DNA of 64,000 nt from Dokdonia pacifica (GTDB lineage Bacteria; Bacteroidota; Bacteroidia; Flavobacteriales; Flavobacteriaceae). The first letter of the stretch is position 1. Each line of letters opens with the position of its first letter. The stretch spans positions 1 to 64,000 of the forward strand of contig NZ_FZNY01000006.1 in NCBI RefSeq assembly GCF_900188275.1, in the 5' to 3' direction. This document shows, piece by piece, positions 27,604 to 36,121 of the stretch. The notes beneath the pieces are model-generated. The model made no database searches. It was not told where the DNA came from and saw only the letters and a program-made list of their open reading frames with translations. The position numbers and the translations under genes are program-made.

Positions 27604-28053
27604 ATGAAAGTAACAGCTAAAAAAAATGCCTGTGACTGCGGTTGTAGTACTTCAGAAGAAACAAAGCCAAAAGGAGCTAAAAGCATGAGTATGCTAAATA
27701 TAGGAACAGGTATTTTATTTTTCCTGTTTCCAAAATGCCCTTTTTGTTGGGCGGCCTATGCTTCTTTTTTTAGTTTTATTGGGTTAGATACCGTAGCTTA
27801 TAATTCAAGCTGGAAGTATATTATATTATCTATTTTTCTAGTAGGTAGTCTCTTTGTATTGTGGCGACACTATCGCAATAAGTCTTGGCTCAATATCATT
27901 TTATATACAGCAGGGTTAAGTCTCTTAATGGTTACTTACTATTTGAATTTCAATCAAACATGGTGGTTGTATGTAGTGGCGGTGTTAATGTTGCTGAGTA
28001 ATTTAAAAATGCAAAAAATGAGTCAGCTATTTGGATTTGGCGCTAATCATTAA
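27604..28053 (+). CDS. Cysteine-rich four-helix membrane protein (MerC-like)
   Basis: 149 residues. Cytosolic start with CDCGCS, then about four membrane helices; the first contains PKCPFCWAAY. The layout (Cys pair in the first helix, further short helices) recalls MerC-type and related metal-handling membrane proteins, but similarity is by pattern only. It ends the tyrosinase-cytochrome block and has a strong terminator. A copper or heme-assembly role would fit the context; this is inference. Confidence 0.6.
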   Translation: MKVTAKKNACDCGCSTSEETKPKGAKSMSMLNIGTGILFFLFPKCPFCWAAYASFFSFIGLDTVAYNSSWKYIILSIFLVGSLFVLWRHYRNKSWLNIILYTAGLSLLMVTYYLNFNQTWWLYVVAVLMLLSNLKMQKMSQLFGFGANH

Positions 28054-28059
28054 AGTAAT

Positions 28060-28098
28060 ATAGAGACTGTCTCAACTTTTTAGACAGTCTCTATTTTT
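28060..28098 (+). terminator. Terminator of the tyrosinase block
   Basis: Arms ATAGAGACTGTCT / AGACAGTCTCTAT with a nine-base loop, then TTTTAT. Confidence 0.88.
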
Positions 28099-28179
28099 AT
28101 AGACAGATATCAGAAAACTATTCTTAAACACGCAATTCTTAGAGCGTTTGTTTATTTCTTAGACATCTATCTATAGTTA

Positions 28180-28377
28180 TTAGAATATGACACATCTTCC
28201 ATTATCTGGACCAGAATTTGCTCCAAAGTAGCAACGGTCTGTTCCTGCTGCAAGACAGTCAAAAATGTTAGAACATCGTATATTAGTTATAATGAAGTTA
28301 CTACCTCCGTTAATAGAAGTTTGTTCGCTCTTACTCAATTCTTGAGCTCCGTTTAGTTTTAAAATGTTTTTTAACAT
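28180..28377 (-). CDS. GG-leader peptide with four-cysteine core (bacteriocin-like)
   Basis: 65 residues. The first 25 follow the Bacteroidetes double-glycine leader pattern: MLKNILKLNGAQELSKSEQ and then INGG at 22-25. Cleavage after GG would release a 40-residue core with four Cys (35, 41, 49, 62) and no further Lys, rich in G, N and S: a likely two-disulfide peptide or a modified natural product. No peptidase-containing ABC transporter or modifying enzyme is in the window, so export must come from elsewhere. It is antisense-oriented to both neighbours and stands alone. Confidence 0.72.
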   Translation of the reverse strand: MLKNILKLNGAQELSKSEQTSINGGSNFIITNIRCSNIFDCLAAGTDRCYFGANSGPDNGRCVIF

Positions 28378-28708
28378 AATTAAAAATATATTAGTTAATA
28401 AAGTACCTACTCTAGTAAAAGGTTTTCGGCTCCCCCTTATTAAAAACTGGTTGTTAACAATACCCTGATTTTGATACTAAAGTAGTTTAGACTGAAAGGC
28501 TAGGAAAGTAATGTATCCGTATTTTAAACAAAATACCGTATGAAAATGTGCTGTAAATCAGTGCTTTTTAAAATAGTTCGGTACTTTTAAAATTTTGAAT
28601 GATTAGAACCTTCAAACGAATTCCTCTCTACAACCCAACCTCTCTTTAACGAGATTTTATTAAAACAGCTATAGCACATCGTATTTATAAAAACTATCTT
28701 TGCGCTCT
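28378..28708. other. Intergenic stretch upstream of the GG-leader gene and tgt
   Basis: Contains a dyad GTATTTT AAAC AAAATAC at 28519-28536 and the tgt -7 box at its right end. I see no further gene and no clear promoter for the minus-strand peptide. Confidence 0.4.
28695..28702 (+). promoter_or_regulatory. -7 promoter box of tgt, possibly leaderless
   Basis: TATCTTTG ends only six bases before ATG 28709, so transcription probably begins at or next to the start codon. No clear TTG upstream. Confidence 0.5.
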
Positions 28709-29839
28709 ATGCAATTTGACCTTCTTACAACAGATCCTGCAAGTAAAGCCAGAGCAGGAAAGCTTACAACAGATCATGGAGTGATTGAAACTCCTATTTT
28801 TATGCCTGTAGGAACAGTAGCTTCTGTAAAAGGAGTACACCAACGTGAGTTAAGAGAAGATATCAATCCAGATATTATTCTTGGAAATACTTACCATTTA
28901 TACTTACGTCCAGGAACAGGAACTTTACAAAAAGCAGGAGGCTTGCATAAGTTTATGAATTGGGATCGACCTATTTTAACAGATAGTGGTGGTTTTCAAG
29001 TGTATTCTTTGTCTAATCGTAGAAAAATTAAAGAAGAAGGTGTGCGATTTAAATCACACGTAGATGGATCCATGCATTTATTTACACCAGAAAATGTGAT
29101 GGAAATCCAGCGTCAGATAGGTGCCGATATTATCATGGCTTTTGATGAATGTACACCCTACCCATGTGATTATAGATATGCAAAACGATCTATGCATATG
29201 ACACACCGTTGGTTGGATAGATGTATTACACACTTTGAAAAAACACCTGCATTGTATGGATATGAGCAAGCCTTATTTCCAATCATTCAAGGAAGTACCT
29301 ATAAAGATTTAAGAACACAATCTGCAGAGTATATTGCAAACTCAAATGCATTTGGAAATGCTATAGGTGGACTCTCAGTAGGAGAGCCTGCTGAAGAAAT
29401 GTATGCCATGACAGAAGTGGTGACCGCAGTATTACCAGAAGAAAAACCAAGATATTTAATGGGTGTAGGAACGCCTATTAATATATTAGAAAATATAGCC
29501 TTAGGGATTGATATGTTTGATTGTGTCATGCCTACACGAAATGCACGTAATGGAATGTTATTTACAGCCCATGGAACCATTAACATCAAAAATCTAAAAT
29601 GGGCAGAAGATTTTTCTCCTATTGATGAAATGGGTATTACGTGGGTAGATACAGAATATAGCAAAGCCTATTTACGCCATTTATTTAAATGCCATGAGTT
29701 ATTAGGTATGCAAATTGCAACCATTCATAATTTAGGTTTCTATCTTTGGTTAGTACGAGAAGCTAGAAAACAAATTCTTGCGGGGACTTTTACAGCATGG
29801 AAAGATAAGATGGTAAAACAAATGGATAAACGATTATAA
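28709..29839 (+). CDS. tgt: tRNA-guanine transglycosylase without the zinc cysteines
   Basis: 376 residues; the frame opens at a TTG 9 bases earlier inside the promoter box, so I use the ATG. Exchanges G34 for the queuosine precursor in GUN-anticodon tRNAs. DSGGFQVYSL holds the general-acid Asp, MAFDECTPYP and GGLSVGEP shape the base pocket, FDCVMPTRNARNG the nucleophile Asp. The CxCxxC zinc segment of most bacterial enzymes is replaced by MGITWVD at about 308-314, while the ligand-position His in YLRHLF is kept. Lies 8 bases before the LptF/G-type permease gene. Confidence 0.95.
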   Translation: MQFDLLTTDPASKARAGKLTTDHGVIETPIFMPVGTVASVKGVHQRELREDINPDIILGNTYHLYLRPGTGTLQKAGGLHKFMNWDRPILTDSGGFQVYSLSNRRKIKEEGVRFKSHVDGSMHLFTPENVMEIQRQIGADIIMAFDECTPYPCDYRYAKRSMHMTHRWLDRCITHFEKTPALYGYEQALFPIIQGSTYKDLRTQSAEYIANSNAFGNAIGGLSVGEPAEEMYAMTEVVTAVLPEEKPRYLMGVGTPINILENIALGIDMFDCVMPTRNARNGMLFTAHGTINIKNLKWAEDFSPIDEMGITWVDTEYSKAYLRHLFKCHELLGMQIATIHNLGFYLWLVREARKQILAGTFTAWKDKMVKQMDKRL

Positions 29840-29847
29840 GTATATAC

Positions 29848-30933
29848 ATGAAAATTCTAGATTGGTATATTTTAAAACGTTACGTCGGGACTTTTGTCAC
29901 GATGCTTTTGCTATTTATACCTATTGGAATTACTGTAAATCTTGCAGAAAAAATTGATAAGATTTTAGCCAATGAAGTTCCATTTATAGAAGTCGCTATC
30001 TATTATTTAAACTTTACGGTATATTTTGCCAATCTCTTATTTCCACTATTTCTTTTCCTTTCTGTAATTTGGTTCACCTCCAAACTAGCTAACAATACAG
30101 AAGTGATAGCCTTTTTGAGTAGTGGGGTTTCCTTTTGGCGTTTTTTACGTCCGTATATGATAGGAGCTACCTTAGTTTGTTTTGGAGCTTTTGTTCTAGG
30201 TGCCTATTTAGCACCAAAAGCAAATAAAGGCTACAATGAATTTATTTATGAGTATCTCAAAAGTCAACAGAAAAAGAATAAAGCACAAAAAACCAAAGAT
30301 GTATATCGTCAGATAGCCGAAAACGATTATATCTATGTGAGTTCGTTTAGTACTAAAACAAAAACAGGACGAGACTTTACATGGGAGCATTTTGAAGACA
30401 ATATAATGACCTACAAAATCTCTGCTAGTAAAATAAAATATAACCCTAAGGATACAACGTATACCTTGTTTACCTATAAAAAGCGTACCGTTGGAGTAGA
30501 TGCCGATATTTTAGAAACTAGAGCCAAAGTAGATACCACATTTGCTTTTGATATAGACGATTTAACACCGGTAGAATATATTGCAGAAACTTTGGCTACA
30601 CCAGAATTACGTGAGTTTATTAAAAAAGAAGAGTTAAGAGGCTCATCCTATATAAGCCGTTATAAAGTAACCCTTCAAAAGCGCTATAGTTTACCCGTTG
30701 CTGCATATATACTTACCATTATTGCGGTAGCCGTATCGGCGATGAAGCGTAGAGGAGGGATGGGGGCCAATCTAGCTTTTGGGATCATGCTAGCCTTTAT
30801 TTTTATCTTTTTTGATAAAGTATTTGGTACACTTGCAGAGCAATCAGATTTCCCACCCTTTATTGCAGTGTGGTTTCCTAACTTCTTGTTTGCTATTTTA
30901 GCAGTATATCTATTGCGCAATGCAAAACGCTAA
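29848..30933 (+). CDS. LptF/LptG family permease of LPS export
   Basis: 361 residues. Three N-terminal membrane helices with FVTMLLLFIPIG and EVIAFLSSGVSFWRFLRP (coupling region to the LptB ATPase), a periplasmic beta-jellyroll-like segment (about 130-250), and three C-terminal helices. This is the YjgP/YjgQ family that extracts lipopolysaccharide from the inner membrane. LptF and LptG cannot be told apart here. Its stop overlaps the EamA gene by 14 bases; probably one unit tgt-lpt-eamA. Confidence 0.9.
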   Translation: MKILDWYILKRYVGTFVTMLLLFIPIGITVNLAEKIDKILANEVPFIEVAIYYLNFTVYFANLLFPLFLFLSVIWFTSKLANNTEVIAFLSSGVSFWRFLRPYMIGATLVCFGAFVLGAYLAPKANKGYNEFIYEYLKSQQKKNKAQKTKDVYRQIAENDYIYVSSFSTKTKTGRDFTWEHFEDNIMTYKISASKIKYNPKDTTYTLFTYKKRTVGVDADILETRAKVDTTFAFDIDDLTPVEYIAETLATPELREFIKKEELRGSSYISRYKVTLQKRYSLPVAAYILTIIAVAVSAMKRRGGMGANLAFGIMLAFIFIFFDKVFGTLAEQSDFPPFIAVWFPNFLFAILAVYLLRNAKR

Positions 30934-31834
30934 ACTTCGCAGTTATCTCCATTTTCATCTCATTGTATTCATATGGGGTTTTACCGCTGTATTAGGATCT
31001 CTTATTAGTATAGATTCTGTGCCGCTGGTGTGGTTTAGAATGGGAATAGCCTCTATCTTTATATTTATATATATCAAATGGAAAAAAATAGATATTTCGC
31101 TTTCGCGAAAAGCGTTCCTTTCCTTTTCCATTGCGGGAATCATCATTGCAGTACACTGGCTCACTTTTTTTGGCGCCATCAAAGTATCTAATGTCTCTAT
31201 TACATTGGCTATGATGAGTACAGGTGCTTTTTTTACAGCTTTATTAGAGCCTATTTTCTATAAACGAAAACTTATTTGGTATGAAGTCTTATTTGGCGTG
31301 ATTGTTATTGGGGCACTTTATCTCATTTTTGAAGTACAACCCGAATATCGATTAGGTATCGGGCTCGCATTACTATCTGCGTTACTTTCGGCGATATTTA
31401 CATTAGTCAATGGAAAATTTGTGCATGACCATAACCCTACTAAGATTTCGTTTTATGAACTAGTAGTGGGTACCCTTTTTATTACGGCGTATTTAGCTTT
31501 CGCGAAAGCGGACACCTTCTTTTCAACGTCCTTTTTTGATCTCCCTTATACAGATTGGATCTATCTCTTCATACTTGCATCTGTTTGTACGGCCTATGCA
31601 TTTATTGCTTCGGTCAAAGTGATGAGACATTTGAGTCCGTATACCATAATGTTAACCATAAACCTGGAACCTGTTTATGGGATTTTACTAGCATTTATGG
31701 TGCTAGGAGATAAAGAGCAAATGAGCCCAGAATTCTATTATGGAGCGATTGTGATCCTACTCGTGGTGATTGCAAATGGAATTCTGAAAAATAGAAATCT
31801 TTTACGTTCAAAAAAAGAGACAGCAGTCAAATAG
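30920..31834 (+). CDS. EamA/DMT-family transporter
   Basis: 304 residues with ten membrane helices in two EamA repeats; HLIVFIWGFTAVLG opens the first repeat and FIASVKVMRHLSPYTIMLT marks the second. An exporter of small metabolites or amino acids; substrate unknown. Two palindrome copies lie in frame: one encodes LSRKAF in a loop near residue 62, the other AFAKA near residue 195, both at membrane-helix borders. Confidence 0.88.
   Translation: MQNAKLRSYLHFHLIVFIWGFTAVLGSLISIDSVPLVWFRMGIASIFIFIYIKWKKIDISLSRKAFLSFSIAGIIIAVHWLTFFGAIKVSNVSITLAMMSTGAFFTALLEPIFYKRKLIWYEVLFGVIVIGALYLIFEVQPEYRLGIGLALLSALLSAIFTLVNGKFVHDHNPTKISFYELVVGTLFITAYLAFAKADTFFSTSFFDLPYTDWIYLFILASVCTAYAFIASVKVMRHLSPYTIMLTINLEPVYGILLAFMVLGDKEQMSPEFYYGAIVILLVVIANGILKNRNLLRSKKETAVK
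31098..31114. repeat. Palindrome variant CGCTTTCGCGAAAAGCG (in EamA gene)
   Basis: One extra A in the right arm; read as LSRKA. Confidence 0.75.
31496..31509. repeat. GCTTTCGCGAAAGC palindrome (in EamA gene)
   Basis: Perfect 14-bp copy read as AFAKA; second copy in the same gene. Confidence 0.85.
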
Positions 31835-31841
31835 AAACTAT

Positions 31842-31849
31842 TATATTTG
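31842..31849 (+). promoter_or_regulatory. Possible -7 box for accA
   Basis: TATATTTG, 54 bases before the accA start; no TTG at standard distance. Confidence 0.4.
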
Positions 31850-31903
31850 TAAGATAAACCTAACAACTCATTACGAGCAATCGTAATAGGTAATACACTG
31901 AAA

Positions 31904-32857
31904 ATGGAATATTTAGATTTCGAATTACCCATTAAGGAGCTAGAAGAACAACTAGACAAATGCGTTATTATAGGAGCTGAGAGTAATGTAGACGTAAGTC
32001 AGACCTGTAAGCAAATTGAAAAAAAGCTCGCACAAACTAAAAAAGATATTTATAAAAACTTGACAGCATGGCAACGTGTACAATTGTCAAGACATCCTAA
32101 CCGTCCATATACATTAGATTATATCAATGCGATTTGTGGTGATACATTTCTTGAACTACATGGAGATCGTAATGTAAAGGATGATAAAGCAATGATCGGA
32201 GGTCTTGGTAAGATTGGTGATCAGAGCTATATGTTTATAGGACAACAAAAAGGATATAATACAAAAACTCGCCAGTACCGTAATTTTGGAATGGCAAACC
32301 CTGAAGGATATCGTAAGGCATTACGTCTTATGAAAAGCGCAGAAAAATTTAATGTACCTGTTGTAACGATCATAGATACTCCAGGGGCGTATCCAGGATT
32401 GGAAGCAGAAGAACGAGGCCAAGGAGAAGCTATTGCTCGTAATATCTTAGAGATGACACGTCTTAAAGTACCTATTATTGTACTAATTATAGGAGAAGGA
32501 GCCAGTGGAGGAGCTTTAGGGATAGGTGTAGGTAATAAAGTAATGATGCTTGAAAATGCATGGTACTCTGTAATCTCTCCAGAAAACTGTTCTTCTATCT
32601 TATGGAGAAGTTGGGAGCAAAAAGAAATTGCTGCCGAAGCATTAAAACTTACCGCAAAAGATAGTCTAAAACTAAAGGTAATTGATTCTATTATTAAAGA
32701 ACCTTTGGGAGGTGCGCATGCAAATAGAGAAGAAACATTCAAAACCGTAAGAGAAGCAATTGCGTCTTCTTTTAACGATTTGAAAAACTTATCACCAGAA
32801 GAATTGGTGAATGATAGGATGAAGAAATATTCAGAAATGGGAGTCTTTAAAGGCTAG
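31904..32857 (+). CDS. accA: Acetyl-CoA carboxylase carboxyltransferase subunit alpha
   Basis: 317 residues, normal length. Transfers the carboxyl group from biotin to acetyl-CoA with AccD, the first step of fatty acid synthesis. Signatures: [55 protein letters not shown] and [11 protein letters not shown]. No zinc ribbon, as expected for the alpha subunit. Single gene with its own terminator. Confidence 0.97.
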   Translation: MEYLDFELPIKELEEQLDKCVIIGAESNVDVSQTCKQIEKKLAQTKKDIYKNLTAWQRVQLSRHPNRPYTLDYINAICGDTFLELHGDRNVKDDKAMIGGLGKIGDQSYMFIGQQKGYNTKTRQYRNFGMANPEGYRKALRLMKSAEKFNVPVVTIIDTPGAYPGLEAEERGQGEAIARNILEMTRLKVPIIVLIIGEGASGGALGIGVGNKVMMLENAWYSVISPENCSSILWRSWEQKEIAAEALKLTAKDSLKLKVIDSIIKEPLGGAHANREETFKTVREAIASSFNDLKNLSPEELVNDRMKKYSEMGVFKG

Positions 32858-32880
32858 TCCCCATTTTTTCACTTACTACC

Positions 32881-32913
32881 AAATCCGAAGCTATTTGAGT
32901 TTCGGATTTTTTT
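32881..32913 (+). terminator. Terminator of accA
   Basis: Arms AAATCCGAA / TTCGGATTT with an 11-base loop, then T-run. Confidence 0.85.
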
Positions 32914-33026
32914 ATGACTATTAACAATAAAAGAGAGTTATTAACAGTTGAATTGTTAATGAGGTGTGGAGATTCATCCCTTAGGAAGGGTTTCAACCAC
33001 TTAACAATTTGTTTACATTCGTAGCC

Positions 33027-34562
33027 ATGGAAAAAATCAAGCCCACTCCAGCATATAATGTATCTTCAGGACAAGTAATTTCTTTGGAAAAAGGAAAAAT
33101 ACCACCACAAGCACTTGATTTAGAGGTGGTTGTGCTTGGTGCTTTAATGATTGATAAAAAAGGAGTCGATGAGGTGATCGATATTCTTTCACCAGATGTT
33201 TTCTATAAAGAACAGCACAAACACATTTTTGAAGCCATTAGAATTCTCTTTGAAGAAGGGCAACCCGTTGACTTATTAACGGTTTCTGAGCAATTGAAGA
33301 AAATGGCAAAATTGGATATCGTAGGGGGGGATTATTATTTGATTCAGCTTACGCAAAAAGTAGCCTCTTCTGCTCATATTGAGTATCATGCACGTATTAT
33401 TTTACAGAAATATATTCAACGCTCTTTAATTAAGATTTCGAATGAAATTATTGAAGAAGCCTATGATGATACTACTGATGTTTTTGATTTACTAGATACC
33501 GCAGAAACCAAACTCTATGAAGTAACACAAGGAAATGTAAAACGTAGTAGTGAGTCTGCACAAAACTTAGTAATCCAAGCAAAGAAAAAAATTGAAGAGA
33601 TTTCTAATAAAGAAGGACTTTCTGGAATTCCTACAGGATTTACTAAAGTAGATGCCTTAACCTCTGGATGGCAACCTAGTGATTTGATTATCGTAGCAGC
33701 ACGTCCAGGTATGGGTAAAACAGCAATGACCTTGACTATGGCACGTAATATGGCTGTAGATCAAAATGTGCCTGTAGCATTCTTTTCGCTGGAGATGTCC
33801 TCTGTACAGCTAATTACGCGTTTGATTTCTTCAGAAACAGGATTGTCTTCAGAAAAATTACGTACAGGTAAATTAGAGAAGCATGAGTGGGAGCAGTTAA
33901 ATGTAAAAGTAAAGAGCTTAGAAAAAGCTCCTTTATTTATAGATGATACACCATCGTTATCTATTTTTGACTTGAGAGCAAAGGCGAGACGTCTCGCTTC
34001 TCAATTTGGAATTAAGATTATTATGATTGATTACCTGCAGTTAATGACAGGTGGATCTGCACAAAAAGGAGGTGGAAATCGTGAACAGGAAATCTCGATG
34101 ATTTCGCGTAACCTAAAAGCATTAGCAAAAGAACTTTCAGTTCCCGTAATTGCACTGTCACAGTTATCACGTGCGGTAGAAACCCGTGGAGGAAGTAAGC
34201 GTCCGTTACTATCGGATCTTCGTGAATCTGGAGCGATTGAGCAGGATGCCGATATTGTATCCTTTATTTACCGTCCAGAATACTACAAGATAGAAGAATG
34301 GGATGATGAAGAGCGTAGCCCAACTGAAGGACAAGGAGAATTTATTGTAGCTAAACACCGTAATGGTGGATTGGATAATATTCGTTTGAAATTTATCGGA
34401 CACTTAGGTAAGTTTGATAACCTCGATGATTTTAGTACACCGTACGAGTTTGCAAGTAGTATGAATGCTGCGGCCAATGATGATACCTTTAAACCAGATA
34501 GTCTCCCTTCGCCAGATCAAGCTTTTGGTAGCGAAGAAGAAGATGATGGGGTTCCTTTTTAA
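33027..34562 (+). CDS. dnaB: Replicative DNA helicase DnaB
   Basis: 511 residues from ATG 33027 (the open frame from 33009 begins with a TTG upstream of it). N-terminal domain with PPQALDLEVVVLGALM, hinge, and RecA-like ATPase domain with the P-loop RPGMGKT (226-232), FFSLEMS, Walker B IIMIDYLQLM and the GAIEQDADIVSFIYRPE arginine-finger region. No intein interrupts it. Acidic C-terminal tail. Unwinds DNA at the fork. Confidence 0.97.
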   Translation: MEKIKPTPAYNVSSGQVISLEKGKIPPQALDLEVVVLGALMIDKKGVDEVIDILSPDVFYKEQHKHIFEAIRILFEEGQPVDLLTVSEQLKKMAKLDIVGGDYYLIQLTQKVASSAHIEYHARIILQKYIQRSLIKISNEIIEEAYDDTTDVFDLLDTAETKLYEVTQGNVKRSSESAQNLVIQAKKKIEEISNKEGLSGIPTGFTKVDALTSGWQPSDLIIVAARPGMGKTAMTLTMARNMAVDQNVPVAFFSLEMSSVQLITRLISSETGLSSEKLRTGKLEKHEWEQLNVKVKSLEKAPLFIDDTPSLSIFDLRAKARRLASQFGIKIIMIDYLQLMTGGSAQKGGGNREQEISMISRNLKALAKELSVPVIALSQLSRAVETRGGSKRPLLSDLRESGAIEQDADIVSFIYRPEYYKIEEWDDEERSPTEGQGEFIVAKHRNGGLDNIRLKFIGHLGKFDNLDDFSTPYEFASSMNAAANDDTFKPDSLPSPDQAFGSEEEDDGVPF

Positions 34563-34584
34563 TTAAAATCGTATAATACAATAG

Positions 34585-34624
34585 AAATAGAGTAGTATTC
34601 TAATGTAGAGTATTACTCTATTTT
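34585..34624 (+). terminator. Terminator of dnaB
   Basis: Imperfect arms AAATAGAGTAGTATT / AGTATTACTCTATTT, then TTTTC. Confidence 0.65.
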
Positions 34625-34639
34625 CAAAACGTGATTTCC

Positions 34640-34700
34640 CCTCATTACTGAAACGAGTTCAGCACAGGCACTAACCTTCTCCCCAAGGAGAAGGGATTCA
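34640..34700. repeat. Intergenic repeat-like segment (two hairpins)
   Basis: First hairpin CTGAA ACGAG TTCAG (34648-34662), second CCTTCTCC CCAA GGAGAAGG (34675-34694). The first shares its core with 36671-36691 in the opposite orientation. Both resemble short dispersed repeats I recall from flavobacterial genomes. The rest of 34563-34860 shows no gene. Confidence 0.5.
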
Positions 34701-34860
34701 TTAGAATTAATAATGAGATTTGTGTTTAGTCTTGATTCTTTAAATACAGTACAACTGTTAACTAGATGCTAATCTCTGAACATGGCATCACTTTTGTCAT
34801 AAGAAAACCGTATTTTTAAACGTTACATACTATATGAATACCTAGTGTGTATTATTGCTT

Positions 34861-36120
34861 ATGAAAAGAATAGTTACAATACTTCTGTTGGTGCTGTCGT
34901 GCCATTTCGCGCAAGCGTCATATATCTTAATACCTATGGATGTAGACAGTCAGCGAGAGCACTTAAAGGCATATGGGATTACCTATTGGACGCTCGATCA
35001 ACAAATCAAAGTAAAATGGTTACTCAATTATAGAGGAGGTTCCTTTTTAGTGCCCGATACTGAAGAGATTCGAAGAGAATGTACCATCCGAGGTGTTTCC
35101 TATGAAGTTCTCTCTGATGGAAAAACAGAAGAGTTACTTACCATGATTAGTAGTCCTTCTCAAAACATGGAGGCAGTAGTACTTGAAAAAGCACCTAAAA
35201 TTGCCGTATATACTCCTGATAGTAAAGTACCATGGGACGATGCCGTGACAATGGTATTGACGTATGCTGAGATTCCTTATGAAACTATTTATGATGAAGA
35301 AGTGCTCAGTGACCAGTTGATACTTTATGATTGGTTGCATTTACATCACGAAGATTTTACAGGACAATTTGGAAAGTTTTATGGCGCCTACCGAGCAGCA
35401 CCTTGGTATATAGAAGAAAAGAAAGCTGCTGAAGACTTAGCTACAAAACTAGGATACGATAAAGTATCTGAAGCCAAAAGAGACGTCTCTTTAAAAATAC
35501 GCGACTATGTAGTAGGTGGTGGTTTTATGTTTGCTATGTGCAGCGCCACCGATAGTTTTGATATTGCATTGGCGGCCGAAGGTGTAGATATTTGTGAGCC
35601 TATGTTTGATGGAGATGCATCTGATGCCGATTACCAATCTAAAATTGATTTTAGTAAAACCTTTGCCTTTAAAAACTTTACGCTAGAACGCTCACCAACA
35701 GTATATGAATTTTCATCTATCGATATGACACGTAAACGTCGTATCCCTTTTGAAACCGATTACTTTACCCTAAAAGATTATAGCGCAAAATGGGATCCAA
35801 TTCCTACGATGCTGTGTCAAAATCATACTGCTTTAGTAAAAGGATTTATGGGGCAAACAACCTCATATGATGCTAATGTCCTGAAGTCAAATGTACTTGT
35901 GATGGGAGAAAATCTTACCAATGGAGAGGCGCGTTATATTCATGGAATTAAAGGAAAAGGGTTCTTTACTTTTTATGGTGGACATGATCCAGAAGATTAC
36001 CGTCATCGTGTAGGTGATCCCAAAACAGAATTGGAATTACACCCTAATTCTCCGGGATACCGTTTAATACTAAATAATGTACTCTTTCCAGCTGCTAGAA
36101 AGAAAAAACAAAAAACTTGA
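34861..36120 (+). CDS. Exported conserved protein of unknown function (sometimes labelled asparagine synthetase B)
   Basis: 419 residues from ATG 34861 after a signal peptide (to about AQA, residue 20). Conserved-looking blocks: SYILIPMDVDSQREHLKAYG, KVKWLLNYRGGSFL, IAVYTPDSKVPWDD, YDWLHLHHEDFTGQ, and GGGFMFAMCSATDSFD, followed by FYGGHDPEDYRHRVGDP. The middle reads like a class I amidotransferase-like (flavodoxin-type) fold. I believe close relatives carry the name asparagine synthetase B in databases, but there is no N-terminal Cys and no SGGLDSS loop; the true AsnB lies at 38186. Followed after one base by a DUF922 gene. Confidence 0.7.
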   Translation: MKRIVTILLLVLSCHFAQASYILIPMDVDSQREHLKAYGITYWTLDQQIKVKWLLNYRGGSFLVPDTEEIRRECTIRGVSYEVLSDGKTEELLTMISSPSQNMEAVVLEKAPKIAVYTPDSKVPWDDAVTMVLTYAEIPYETIYDEEVLSDQLILYDWLHLHHEDFTGQFGKFYGAYRAAPWYIEEKKAAEDLATKLGYDKVSEAKRDVSLKIRDYVVGGGFMFAMCSATDSFDIALAAEGVDICEPMFDGDASDADYQSKIDFSKTFAFKNFTLERSPTVYEFSSIDMTRKRRIPFETDYFTLKDYSAKWDPIPTMLCQNHTALVKGFMGQTTSYDANVLKSNVLVMGENLTNGEARYIHGIKGKGFFTFYGGHDPEDYRHRVGDPKTELELHPNSPGYRLILNNVLFPAARKKKQKT

Positions 36121-36121
36121 T

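Noticed and set aside
34903-34917. CATTTCGCGCAAGCG in the signal-peptide region as a decayed palindrome copy
   Set aside because: Two arm mismatches; possible but not supportable.
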